Counted from the stretch's first letter, positions 1 through 7,437 are shown. The stretch is DNA of 12,546 nucleotides from Calditrichota bacterium (GCA_008501655.1 QQUK01000210.1:1-12546), one strand, 5' to 3'. Notes: generated by a model not told the origin, from the letters alone. Translations and numbers: made by a program.

Positions 1-456
1 ACCAATATTAGAACGGCTTAAGAGTATGATAAGGGCTGAGCCAAGAAGTATCGAAGCCGGAAGTGACCTTGCTCTGAATCCCCTGAAAGATGCTGATGCT
101 ACAAAAAAGGCAAGCAAGGCAAACACGGTAGACTGCATTGGCGCCTGAATGTTTTCAAATATCCAGATAAACGGTGTGTCAGCTTTAATTCCCCAAATCA
201 AGGCAAGAATCGGCATCGAAAACATACCGATAAGTCCGGTCAGTTTGATAAAACGGTCTTCCTTAACTTTTAACTGGGAAACATTCCTATTGATATATCC
301 AACCACACCCAATACTAATGCAAAGGCAAAAATAATCTGCCAGTATTCCAAAAATGTCTGATTGAGTGTACTTGATATCTTATGGGCTACAAAAAACTGC
401 AAAAACATTATCAGTCCGGATATAAAACAAATCAGCAGTGGAAGTTTTCTCACCAT
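1..456 (-). CDS. Polytopic membrane protein of unknown function, partial (C-terminus beyond left edge)
   Basis: The first 152 codons are open from an ATG at 456-454 to the window edge with no stop. The start overlaps the stop of the upstream gene by one base (TAATG), so translation is probably coupled; no Shine-Dalgarno is needed or visible. Hydrophobic stretches lie at about residues 5-25, 39-55, 73-91, 107-123 and 133-147, so this is an integral inner-membrane protein. Between the last two is a basic segment reading FRGFRAR (residues 124-130). From memory, similar F-R-x-F-R-A-R segments occur in membrane proteins encoded beside DUF6754 genes in other uncultured bacteria; that link is not tested here. 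No catalytic motif is visible and no function can be given. Reality of the gene is well supported by its length, the coupling and the membrane topology. Confidence 0.8.
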   Translation of the reverse strand, partial: MVRKLPLLICFISGLIMFLQFFVAHKISSTLNQTFLEYWQIIFAFALVLGVVGYINRNVSQLKVKEDRFIKLTGLIGMFSMPILALIWGIKADTPFIWIFENIQAPMQSTVFALLAFFVASASFRGFRARSLPASILLGSALIILLSRSNIG

Positions 457-1265
457 TAGAAATTCCACCAATATGAATTTGTACCGGTTGAGAGTGACTC
501 AACAGTTGCCCAGATGACTGCTGTTATTAAAAAGACAGCTATGAATAGTTTCATTACATCCTGAGCTCTGACAGACGCAAGAATCGATTTATCCTGACTC
601 AGGTATCCGGAAGCAGCAAATAGCTCCTCCCCTATCAACGTATAGTCACACGCTACAATAAAAAACGAAAGCTGTATTGTTGAATCAGTACCGGCGATTT
701 GAATAGCATTGATTGAATTGCCTGTCTCAGCCAAAATCAATGATTCAGCCTCAAATGTTCCAAGTAAAAAGACCGAGGCTGGTTTTGTCCTTGTCAGCAG
801 ACCATCAACAGCGGCAGCATAACCAAATTGAGAAGAACTGACGTACATAATATCTTTTTCCACATATCGATCCGGATAGCCGGAACGGGAATATGCTGAT
901 TTGACTACTTCCTGAGCAACAGTCATTATGACAGGGTCATGGGTCGGATAAACAAGTTGGCATCCGAACTGAGATGTTTTTTCGGCAACATGACTTAAAA
1001 TATTCATTGAAGCAATCGTTGTCGGACGTTGTATATCGCCCCCCCAGCCCGGCGTATACAGAACCGGATGAGCCATTTCAGTTGCTCTGCCGATAGCATC
1101 CTCGACTGCTTTCAGCCCGTTTATTTCTCTGATTTTAAATTTTTCAAGTGACCTTTTATTATACGTTGTGTATAACACTATAATAATAGCAATAATACAA
1201 ACAATTAAAGTGACACCGGTCCCGTTACGGATAAATGAAATTAAAATTGCTGATATGAAAGTCAT
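456..1265 (-). CDS. DUF6754-like membrane-anchored protein
   Basis: This 269-residue protein has a hydrophobic segment near residues 12-33 and another near 239-259, bracketing a soluble domain of about 200 residues. The soluble part holds segments I recognise as typical of the DUF6754 family: an 'AVEDAIGRATEM' stretch followed by a Pro/Gly-rich 'TPGWGGDIQ', then 'THDPVIMTVAQEVV', and near the C-terminal end 'AETGNSINAIQIAGT' and 'CDYTLIGEELFAASGYLS'. DUF6754 has no assigned biochemical role. An in-frame TGA lies four codons upstream of the ATG, so the start cannot be further upstream. No good Shine-Dalgarno precedes it. The gene is the first of at least two overlapping minus-strand genes and is divergent from the ABC importer across 131 bases. 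The family call comes from remembered sequence similarity, not a search; no ATPase, protease or nucleotide-binding motif is evident. Confidence 0.8.
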   Translation of the reverse strand: MTFISAILISFIRNGTGVTLIVCIIAIIIVLYTTYNKRSLEKFKIREINGLKAVEDAIGRATEMAHPVLYTPGWGGDIQRPTTIASMNILSHVAEKTSQFGCQLVYPTHDPVIMTVAQEVVKSAYSRSGYPDRYVEKDIMYVSSSQFGYAAAVDGLLTRTKPASVFLLGTFEAESLILAETGNSINAIQIAGTDSTIQLSFFIVACDYTLIGEELFAASGYLSQDKSILASVRAQDVMKLFIAVFLITAVIWATVESLSTGTNSYWWNF

Positions 1266-1280
1266 ATGGTAAGTTCACTA

Positions 1281-1299
1281 TTGATTACTTCACAATCAA
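1281..1299. promoter_or_regulatory. Inverted repeat in divergent intergenic region, possible operator
   Basis: TTGATT (1281-1286) and AATCAA (1294-1299) form a perfect 6-base dyad with a 7-base centre. It lies 15 bases upstream of the DUF6754-like start and about 100 bases upstream of the binding-protein start. A regulator bound here could affect either gene. Short AT-rich dyads arise by chance, so this is a weak call. Confidence 0.2.
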
Positions 1300-1384
1300 C
1301 AAAAAACCTTGCTTTGAATCTTCGGTTTTTATATTTACAAAGTCTGTAGGAGAATTTAACTTAACAACAAATATATTTAGAAAT

Positions 1385-1390
1385 AAGAGG
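1385..1390 (+). promoter_or_regulatory. Ribosome binding site of the solute-binding protein gene
   Basis: AAGAGG sits six bases before the ATG at 1397. This purine-rich site has good spacing and supports that ATG, which is also the one that gives a complete signal peptide. Confidence 0.55.
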
Positions 1391-1396
1391 ATTCCG

Positions 1397-2605
1397 ATGA
1401 AAACAATAGTAGTAACGACAATCTTTATTATCCTATCAACGTCAGCGTTTGCCAAAACAACTCTCAGCTGGTGGCAGTTCTGGACCGATCCGAATATCAA
1501 ACCGGTTATTGAGGAAATGGTTTCAGAGTTTGAAAAACAGAACCCGGATATTGATGTCGAACTGACAGATTTAACCTGGGCAAATGGACATGAAAAAATT
1601 GTCATAGCTTTTGCTTCAGGAACAGGTCCTGATATTGTCGAGTTAGGTTCTGATTGGATTGCTGAATTTGCTGTAAACGGTCATTTATATGATATCACTT
1701 CTGATATCAGTAGTACAAAAAGTGAATATGCCGGCTGGGGGATGTCTACATATAATGACAAAATATACGCCAAGCCATGGTTTTTGGGTACCCGGGTAGT
1801 TTTTGCCAATCGAGCTCTGCTTAATAAAGCTGGTTATGATTCGACTTTTGCACCGGTTACGTTTACACAGTTCAAAGAAGCTGTGTATAAAATCGACTCA
1901 CTTGATAAAAACATCTATGGCTTCGGTTCTAATACTGCTGAGAAACATCGGTTGTATAAAAAATTCCTTCCATTTTTCTGGTCGTATGGTGCAACTATAT
2001 TTGATGATGAAAACAGACTCTGTCTTGTCGCTTCAGATTTTGCGATAAAAGCGCTCCAATTTTATAAAGATATTCATGATTCCTGCGGCTATGTTGATAC
2101 CCAGCGTGGAATTGAAGATGCATTCTTAGATGGAAAAATCGGACTCATTATCTCAGGTGACTGGTTGTTAAAACGGATTGAAAATGAAAATAGAAAATTC
2201 AACCTTGTATCATCTTTGATTCCCGGTGAAAAATATCCCGGTCGTTCATTTTTGGGAGGTGAGTTTTTAGCAATAAATAAAGCGAGTGACAAAAAAGAAG
2301 CTGCCGTTAAATTTATTGATTTTATTACATCCCCTGATAACCAGGTAAAATTCTGTAAAGCTAACCGTTCTGCCAACCCTTCAAGTAAAACAGCCTGTCA
2401 GGATCCATACTTTGCTTCAAATGTTCATCTCCAGACATTTATTAAACAGATGAATCTCGCCAAACATCCCCCGGTTGACCCTGATTGGGTATTCATAGAA
2501 GAAGCAATTGAAAAAGCTGTAGAAGAAGCTCTTTTTGGTGATGGACTCCCGGCAACAGCAATGTTGGAAGCCCGCTATAAAATCGAAGAGATTAAAAACA
2601 AATGA
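1397..2605 (+). CDS. ABC transporter extracellular solute-binding protein, family 1 (sugar type)
   Basis: This 402-residue protein is the periplasmic receptor of an importer. It has a clear signal peptide: a Lys at position 2, a hydrophobic core, and a probable cleavage after SAFA near residue 19. There is no lipobox cysteine, so it should be a soluble periplasmic protein. The mature part starts with a Trp-rich strand (LSWWQFW), then a helix with EFEKQNPDIDVEL, and 'ASGTGPDIVELGSDWIAEFA' near residues 74-93, which is characteristic of MalE/UgpB-type family 1 receptors. Later come the 'GLIISGDW' and 'FLGGEFLAI' segments, and then 'AVKFIDFITSPDNQVKF', all typical of this family. Two CUT1-type permease genes follow, the first overlapping by four bases (ATGA), so the three form one operon. 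Family and context suggest a mono- or oligosaccharide, but glycerol-3-phosphate-like ligands cannot be excluded. The ligand cannot be read from the sequence. Confidence 0.93.
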   Translation: MKTIVVTTIFIILSTSAFAKTTLSWWQFWTDPNIKPVIEEMVSEFEKQNPDIDVELTDLTWANGHEKIVIAFASGTGPDIVELGSDWIAEFAVNGHLYDITSDISSTKSEYAGWGMSTYNDKIYAKPWFLGTRVVFANRALLNKAGYDSTFAPVTFTQFKEAVYKIDSLDKNIYGFGSNTAEKHRLYKKFLPFFWSYGATIFDDENRLCLVASDFAIKALQFYKDIHDSCGYVDTQRGIEDAFLDGKIGLIISGDWLLKRIENENRKFNLVSSLIPGEKYPGRSFLGGEFLAINKASDKKEAAVKFIDFITSPDNQVKFCKANRSANPSSKTACQDPYFASNVHLQTFIKQMNLAKHPPVDPDWVFIEEAIEKAVEEALFGDGLPATAMLEARYKIEEIKNK

Positions 2606-3471
2606 TCAAACGGAAATCATCAGCATTTCTTTTTGTTCTCCCTTGGGTTGTTACTCTTTTTCTTTTTTGGGTCTACCCTATCATTTATTCGTTTATTATC
2701 GGTTTTACAGACAGACAGTTACTGTCTAAAGATTACAGTTGGGTCGGAATAGCGAATTATACTAAACTTTTATCCGACCAACAGTTTCTTTTAGCGCTCA
2801 AAAATACGATGATATTTGTCGTTGGAACAATTCCTCTAACAACAGTAATTGCACTTGTTCTGGCACTGCTTGTAAATAAACAATTCAAAGGTCGGGCTAT
2901 TTTCAGAGCCGGATTTTTCCTTCCTTCGATAACATCGATGGTTGTCATAGCATTGATATTCACTAATCTTTACCAACGTGGCGGTTATATTGCGATGCTT
3001 GCAGAAATGGTTGGTTATACGGCACCTCAAAATGGATTTCTTTTTGATAAAGCGACGGCACTTTATTCCATCATGGGAATGGATATCTGGATGGCAGTTG
3101 GCTACTATATGCTGATATTTCTCTCAGGCTTGAAGTCAATACCGGATGAACTTTATGAAGCAGCAGAAATTTCAGGTGCTTCAAAAATAAAACAATTCTT
3201 TTCTATTACACTTCCTCTTTTGAAACCAGTCATGCTTTTTATAATCGTAATTAATTCTATTAAATCATTTCAGGTATTTGTTGAAATATTTGTAATGACT
3301 AAAGGGAAGTTTGAAACAGCAACTATCGTTTATTATATATATGAAATGGGTCTGACAACTAAATTCAACTTCGGCTATGCATCAGCTGCAGCATACATCC
3401 TCTTTTTTATCATCGCCTTCTTTTCTCTATTCCAATTTTACCTGATGCGTAAAAGGAATACTGCATGGTAA
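2602..3471 (+). CDS. ABC transporter permease, CUT1 type (MalF/UgpA-like)
   Basis: This 289-residue inner-membrane protein is one half of the importer channel. About six hydrophobic helices are visible, the first at residues 9-33 (N-terminal 'FLFVLPWVVTLFLFWVYP'). The cytoplasmic EAA loop starts near residue 186 (YEAAEISGASKIKQFFSITLPLLKP); this is the surface that docks with the ATPase. The length and the early 'YPIIYSFIIGFTD' segment match the UgpA/LacF branch of short first permeases rather than the longer E. coli MalF. The start codon overlaps the stop of the binding-protein gene (ATGA), and the 3' end overlaps the next permease by seven bases, so expression of the three is coupled. No ATPase gene lies alongside, so it must be supplied from elsewhere. 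Confidence 0.94.
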   Translation: MIKRKSSAFLFVLPWVVTLFLFWVYPIIYSFIIGFTDRQLLSKDYSWVGIANYTKLLSDQQFLLALKNTMIFVVGTIPLTTVIALVLALLVNKQFKGRAIFRAGFFLPSITSMVVIALIFTNLYQRGGYIAMLAEMVGYTAPQNGFLFDKATALYSIMGMDIWMAVGYYMLIFLSGLKSIPDELYEAAEISGASKIKQFFSITLPLLKPVMLFIIVINSIKSFQVFVEIFVMTKGKFETATIVYYIYEMGLTTKFNFGYASAAAYILFFIIAFFSLFQFYLMRKRNTAW

Positions 3472-4274
3472 AAAGAATTGTCAGATATATCGCACTTTCA
3501 ACAATCTTACTGATTATGATTTTTCCGCTCATCTGGATGTTTCGTATATCACTCATGTCTGCAGGTGAGTCGATACTTGTAAAAAATTTCGTTAGTAGTT
3601 CTGTCACATTTCAGAATTATCTGGACCTGTTTAAACAGATGAAAATGGGGATGTACTTTTTTAACTCGATGCTTGTCGGATTACTTGTTACATTGGGAAA
3701 CATTCTATTCTGCTTTATGACGGCTTATTCGATCTCAAGATATAAATCTCTTTCAAATAAACTGCTTTTTTCTTCGGTAATCTTTATCCTGATGATACCA
3801 GCTCATATTCTTATTATTCCGATGTATTTACTTATGGTAAAACTTGGAATCTACGATAGTTATTTTGCCTTAATACTTCCCTGGTTAGTAAACCCGATTG
3901 GCATATTTTTAGTTAAACAGTACATAGACAGCTTACCATCGTCTATGGAAGAAGCTGCCCGAATTGATGGAGCTGGTGAATTTAGAATACTGTTTCGCAT
4001 CGTAATGCCGCTTTGTAAGCCGGTCCTCGCAGTTTTGGCGATACAGATATTTTTCACAAACTGGAATTCGTTTTTATTCCCGTTTATTCTTACGCAATCA
4101 GAATCAATTCGGACTCTCCCTGTAGCCTTAGCTTTAATACAGGGACATCAATCAATTGATTGGCAACATCTTATGGCCGGCTCATCAATAGCTGTGCTTC
4201 CGGTATTAGTCATTTTTCTATTCATGCAGAGACAAATTGTATCCGGTATTACTTCAGGCGGGATCAAGCAATAA
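3465..4274 (+). CDS. ABC transporter permease, CUT1 type (MalG/UgpE-like)
   Basis: This 269-residue protein is the second half of the importer channel. It starts with a basic N-terminus and a hydrophobic helix ('ALSTILLIMIFPLIWMF'), as MalG/UgpE proteins do. The EAA loop lies near residues 163-185 (EAARIDGAGEFRILFRIVMPLCKP) with the conserved Gly. The C-terminus ends 'IVSGITSGGIKQ', close to the family's usual final segment. Its ATG lies inside the last codons of the preceding permease, giving a seven-base overlap. The gene ends the importer cassette; the 97 bases before the next gene hold no obvious terminator, so read-through into the OmpA-type lipoprotein gene is possible. Confidence 0.94.
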   Translation: MVKRIVRYIALSTILLIMIFPLIWMFRISLMSAGESILVKNFVSSSVTFQNYLDLFKQMKMGMYFFNSMLVGLLVTLGNILFCFMTAYSISRYKSLSNKLLFSSVIFILMIPAHILIIPMYLLMVKLGIYDSYFALILPWLVNPIGIFLVKQYIDSLPSSMEEAARIDGAGEFRILFRIVMPLCKPVLAVLAIQIFFTNWNSFLFPFILTQSESIRTLPVALALIQGHQSIDWQHLMAGSSIAVLPVLVIFLFMQRQIVSGITSGGIKQ

Positions 4275-4360
4275 AATTTTAAAATAACTTGATTTCAAAC
4301 CAATTACTTATTTATTGGTACAAAAGTAGACAAACAATTAACAAAGAAAATAATATCCGA

Positions 4361-4365
4361 AAGGA
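4361..4365 (+). promoter_or_regulatory. Ribosome binding site of the OmpA-family lipoprotein gene
   Basis: AAGGA lies six bases before the ATG at 4372 in an A-rich leader. It fixes the start, which also gives a well-formed lipoprotein signal peptide. Confidence 0.6.
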
Positions 4366-4371
4366 AAAAAA

Positions 4372-4965
4372 ATGAAAATTTTAACAGTAGTAATGCTTCT
4401 CCTGACAATCTCATTCATAGGTTGTGGTGTTAACAAAGATTACGTGAATCAAGCTATCTCAGACTCAGAAGCTCGTACAAATGCTGAACTCAGCACACTC
4501 AAAGACAAAACTGATGGAAATGCTTCAGAGATTTCAAAACTTCGGAATTTAGCAACACAGATCGACGGTAAAGCTGATATGGCTATCAACAAAGCCAAAG
4601 GTTTTGAAAATTATCAGATAATCTGGCAGGGTGAAGTAAACTTTGATTTTGACAGCTATGATATCAATGGTGCTGCCGAAGCTATTTTAAATGATGCCGG
4701 TGATAAGATGGATATGAACCCTGGTTCTATTATTGAAATAATCGGACATACTGACCAGACCGGTGCTTCCAGCTATAATCTGATGCTTGGTCAGCAGCGT
4801 GCTGCTTCTGCTCAGAGATTCCTCTCAGACCGTTTCGGAATTTCATTGTATAGAATGTTTATCATCTCCCAGGGTGAAAACAAACCATTGACAGCTCCGG
4901 GTGAAATGAAATCATCTTCTAAAAACAGAAGAGTTAATCTGACTATATGGGGTCCGATGAATTAA
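4372..4965 (+). CDS. OmpA-family peptidoglycan-binding lipoprotein
   Basis: This 197-residue protein begins with a lipoprotein signal peptide whose lipobox ends at Cys18 (SFIGC). Residues about 25-75 are polar and rich in Ala, Lys, Glu and Asp with a coiled-coil look, like a spacer or Lpp-type helix. Residues about 85-195 form an OmpA C-terminal domain: 'VNFDFDSYDING', then 'IEIIGHTDQTG' with the conserved HTD, the 'LGQQRAASAQRFL' helix, and 'SKNRRVNLTIWG' with the Arg expected in the diaminopimelate-binding site. The protein is therefore expected to be lipid-anchored in the outer membrane and to bind peptidoglycan non-covalently. It resembles Pal in size and layout, but no tol genes are nearby, so a Pal identity is not claimed. 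It lies 97 bases after the importer genes and ends at a strong terminator. Confidence 0.9.
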   Translation: MKILTVVMLLLTISFIGCGVNKDYVNQAISDSEARTNAELSTLKDKTDGNASEISKLRNLATQIDGKADMAINKAKGFENYQIIWQGEVNFDFDSYDINGAAEAILNDAGDKMDMNPGSIIEIIGHTDQTGASSYNLMLGQQRAASAQRFLSDRFGISLYRMFIISQGENKPLTAPGEMKSSSKNRRVNLTIWGPMN

Positions 4966-4992
4966 ATATATTTCTTTGAAATGTATGATAGG

Positions 4993-5025
4993 AAAGCGAA
5001 GATTTTTTGATCTTCGCTTTTTTTT
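4993..5025 (+). terminator. Intrinsic terminator after the OmpA-family lipoprotein gene
   Basis: An 11-base perfect stem (arms 4993-5003 and 5010-5020) encloses a six-base loop (TTTTTG). Counting from the stem base, an eight-T run covers 5018-5025. This is a classic rho-independent terminator for the plus strand. The minus-strand gene's TAA stop (5026-5024) overlaps the end of the T run. Read from the minus strand, the hairpin is followed only by a short T stretch, so it may end that operon less efficiently. Confidence 0.88.
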
Positions 5026-5755
5026 ATTCTAAGAAAAAGAGAAGATCTTTGGCACTATCATCTCTGTACATTAAACAAGAAACTGTATTGGCATTAATAG
5101 GATTTCCTTGATCATCGATAATTTCGTAAGAAAAGACTAATTCAACTTTTAACACATCATCAAAGATCTTGACAAAACTTGTATCAAAAAAGTTATAAGC
5201 AACATGGAAGTTATCTTTATCAGTATCCATAAATGGAGCTTTTCGGGATGGTTTTGACCAGACAGTATCAGCAGGAACCTGAATTGAATCTATTTTCGTT
5301 AACACTTTGTTTTTAATATATGGAAATTCCTCAAAATATTCCCCTACTGTTCTATTGAAATTCTTTTTCTTTAAATATGCCAAATCAAAAATCTCGTTTA
5401 AAATCTTTTTATCTTTTGATTCGATCAATTTGCTATATTTAGCTGAATCTATTGAGTGGTAAATAAATTTAACAGAATCAATCTTAAAATCACGTTTCGT
5501 TTCAGTTGGATTTTCAAGAGGGTAAAAACTATGAATGGTTAACCAATAATTGTTCGTATCAGATATAGTGCTTATATCTTTAATCTCTTTGAAGGCTGAA
5601 AGAGAAGGAATATACATTTTCCATCCATATTCCTGGAGTAGAAAATCCTGTGTTTCTTCAGTATCATCCGCAACAAACTGTTTAGTATAACGAGGTGAAC
5701 AACCGATCAGCAGACTAAACAAGATGAATAGTATAAATATAATATTTTTCTTCAT
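5024..5755 (-). CDS. Lipoprotein of unknown function
   Basis: This 243-residue protein has a short basic N-terminus, a long hydrophobic stretch and a lipobox ending at Cys19 (LLIGC), so it is very probably a lipoprotein. The mature part is hydrophilic, rich in Lys, Asp, Phe and Tyr, and looks like mixed alpha/beta. Visible segments include 'YGWKMYIPSLSAF', a Ser/Asp/Lys-rich middle and a near-C-terminal 'VELVFSYEIIDDQGNPINANTVSCLMYRDD', but I recognise no domain family. It is the last gene of a three-gene lipoprotein operon, four bases after the Big_5 lipoprotein gene, with a GGAA-type ribosome site. Its position suggests it acts in the cell envelope with its two neighbours; that is inference. 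Its stop codon sits inside the T run of the convergent terminator. Confidence 0.8.
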   Translation of the reverse strand: MKKNIIFILFILFSLLIGCSPRYTKQFVADDTEETQDFLLQEYGWKMYIPSLSAFKEIKDISTISDTNNYWLTIHSFYPLENPTETKRDFKIDSVKFIYHSIDSAKYSKLIESKDKKILNEIFDLAYLKKKNFNRTVGEYFEEFPYIKNKVLTKIDSIQVPADTVWSKPSRKAPFMDTDKDNFHVAYNFFDTSFVKIFDDVLKVELVFSYEIIDDQGNPINANTVSCLMYRDDSAKDLLFFLE

Positions 5756-5759
5756 GATA

Positions 5760-7436
5760 TTATTCCAATATAAATTCTATGTCTGACGTTTCAAATCTTG
5801 CCCGCACAGTTATTGTATCAGGGAGTATATAATACTGCTCAGCATACTCAAGAGGAAACAATCTGCCGGTATCCCGTTTTCTATTATTGTTTCTATCAAC
5901 AAAGCCTGCAATTTGATAGTCTCCGGCCATCAATGAAAGATTAAAAGATTCGCTACTATATAATAACTGAGTAACTTTTTGATTTCTTATATTTTTAAAC
6001 AACAGGTATAAATTTCCTGACAATGAATCATTTATAGTAACCTTACCAGCGATAGTCCCCATTGAATCCGGATCAAGAATTTTTATCGGGTAGTTTAACA
6101 CAGTATCACCCATATTATTATCCGACAAATCTGTTATATCAAATGCTGATACTAAAAACTGATACTGCCCCGGATTCGCAAGTACTGAGGAAGAAAATTT
6201 TATAAAACTTTGGTTTACAATCTTTCTTTGAGGAAGAATGACAGAACTGTCCTGGTTCAATATAGCAAAGGTCTCATCGGTTAGTTTGTTTGTATCAATT
6301 GGTTCTGAAAAATAAATTGAAAATTCTAAATCAGAGAATAAAACCGGTTGATTATCCGGTGAGAAACTTTTTATACTTGGTGCGGTGTTATCATCTGCTT
6401 CGGTAATTCTCATCGTATCAAACGTAAGAACCGGCTGATTGGTTTCATAAACAAATCTCAAAGAATAGTTTTCTTTTGCTATATCACCAAAATAGAAATT
6501 AAATGTCTCTATCGACTCATCACCTGATTCTGTACAAAACAGTGCATTGTACGATTGATTATCAGTTAAACTCGTTATCGTTACTGAATCAATGTTTTCT
6601 CTTACACTTTCCAAATCAATAGGCTTTGACAAATTTACTCTTACCATTTTATCCGTGTCGAGAAATGCTGAACGTATTTTAACTGAGTTTGTATCAGCTT
6701 GAGTCAAAACTAAATCAATTGTTTTATCATGAAGTAATGAACCTAACACGACTTCACCTTCCGGGAGAGCGTAATACTCGCTTGCCGGGTTAAAACGTTC
6801 ATTTTTATTTTTATCCTGAAATCCGAACAATATGTATTTTCCAAATGGGAGATAGCGGAACGAATAGATTCCGTTTTTATCCGTTTGAACAATATAATCC
6901 GGGTATATCGAATCAATCGGTTGTTCATCGGTAAAAACTTCTCCTCTATATAAACCGACAAGTACTGATGAGACCGGTTTTTCATTTATGCCTACGACAG
7001 TACCTGAGATCTTTCCCCTTGCTATTTCGGGACCGGTCGAAAAAGCTATAATCGAACCGGTATCTATCGGATTATTTCTGTAATCCCGGATAACTTCAGA
7101 AAGTGAGATTATATATGTCTGATCGGTTTTAAAAGAATCAGGGAATTCAATTAATACCTTATCAGAACTCCATTTCAACTTAGGTTCTTCCTGAAGTCTG
7201 GGTGAGATAAAAACAGCTGATGTTTGAGGTTTGGTTATTTTTTCTGAGAAATGTATTGTAACTTTGTTATCTATGGGAACAGATACAGCTCCGTTTTCAG
7301 GAGAAGTTTCTGTTATTTGAGGTCTTGTTTTATCTACCTCCCCACCCGGAGGTGGAACAATTTCAGCACAACCTATAATAAAACATGTGGTACAGACTAG
7401 TCCTATTAATTTGTACCAAATACGAGTAAACTCCAT
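5760..7436 (-). CDS. Big_5 Ig-like and transthyretin-like repeat lipoprotein
   Basis: This 558-residue protein has a signal peptide with a lipobox ending at Cys23 (FIIGC), followed by a Pro/Gly-rich linker (VPPPGG). Residues about 36-135 form a bacterial Ig-like Big_5 domain: 'DKTRPQITETSPENGAVSVP', then 'VTIHFSEKI' and a terminal 'IIAFSTG'. Residues about 141-245 form a carboxypeptidase-regulatory or prealbumin-like module starting 'GKISGTVVG' and containing 'GKYILFGFQDKNKNERFN'. Residues about 348-450 look like a second Big_5 domain (APSIKSFSP, then IYFSEPID). Residues 460-558 look like a second prealbumin-like module (GTIAGKV, then GFVDRNNNRKRD), so the protein is an internal duplication. 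Such proteins are common in the FCB group. The gene starts one base after the TPR gene stop (TAACATG). A surface or periplasmic structural role is inferred; no enzyme motif was seen. Confidence 0.87.
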   Translation of the reverse strand: MEFTRIWYKLIGLVCTTCFIIGCAEIVPPPGGEVDKTRPQITETSPENGAVSVPIDNKVTIHFSEKITKPQTSAVFISPRLQEEPKLKWSSDKVLIEFPDSFKTDQTYIISLSEVIRDYRNNPIDTGSIIAFSTGPEIARGKISGTVVGINEKPVSSVLVGLYRGEVFTDEQPIDSIYPDYIVQTDKNGIYSFRYLPFGKYILFGFQDKNKNERFNPASEYYALPEGEVVLGSLLHDKTIDLVLTQADTNSVKIRSAFLDTDKMVRVNLSKPIDLESVRENIDSVTITSLTDNQSYNALFCTESGDESIETFNFYFGDIAKENYSLRFVYETNQPVLTFDTMRITEADDNTAPSIKSFSPDNQPVLFSDLEFSIYFSEPIDTNKLTDETFAILNQDSSVILPQRKIVNQSFIKFSSSVLANPGQYQFLVSAFDITDLSDNNMGDTVLNYPIKILDPDSMGTIAGKVTINDSLSGNLYLLFKNIRNQKVTQLLYSSESFNLSLMAGDYQIAGFVDRNNNRKRDTGRLFPLEYAEQYYILPDTITVRARFETSDIEFILE

Positions 7437-7437
7437 G

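Noticed and set aside
149..361. Plus-strand 70-codon open frame at the left edge
   Set aside because: The opposite strand carries a continuous membrane-protein frame coupled to the upstream gene, which explains the sequence better.
1285..1605. Minus-strand 106-codon open frame
   Set aside because: It lies mostly antisense to the 5' end of the solute-binding protein gene, has no protein-like domain and no ribosome site; a shadow frame.
2089..2376. Minus-strand 95-codon open frame
   Set aside because: Fully antisense to the solute-binding protein gene, whose reading frame and family match are clear.
4299..4319. ACCAAT/ATTGGT dyad between the second permease and the OmpA-type gene as a terminator
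   Set aside because: Only six pairs with an AT-rich nine-base loop and no following T run; too weak to call.
6743..6985. Minus-strand 80-codon frame inside the Big_5 lipoprotein gene
   Set aside because: Same strand but different frame of a long, well-supported gene; no homology-like features.
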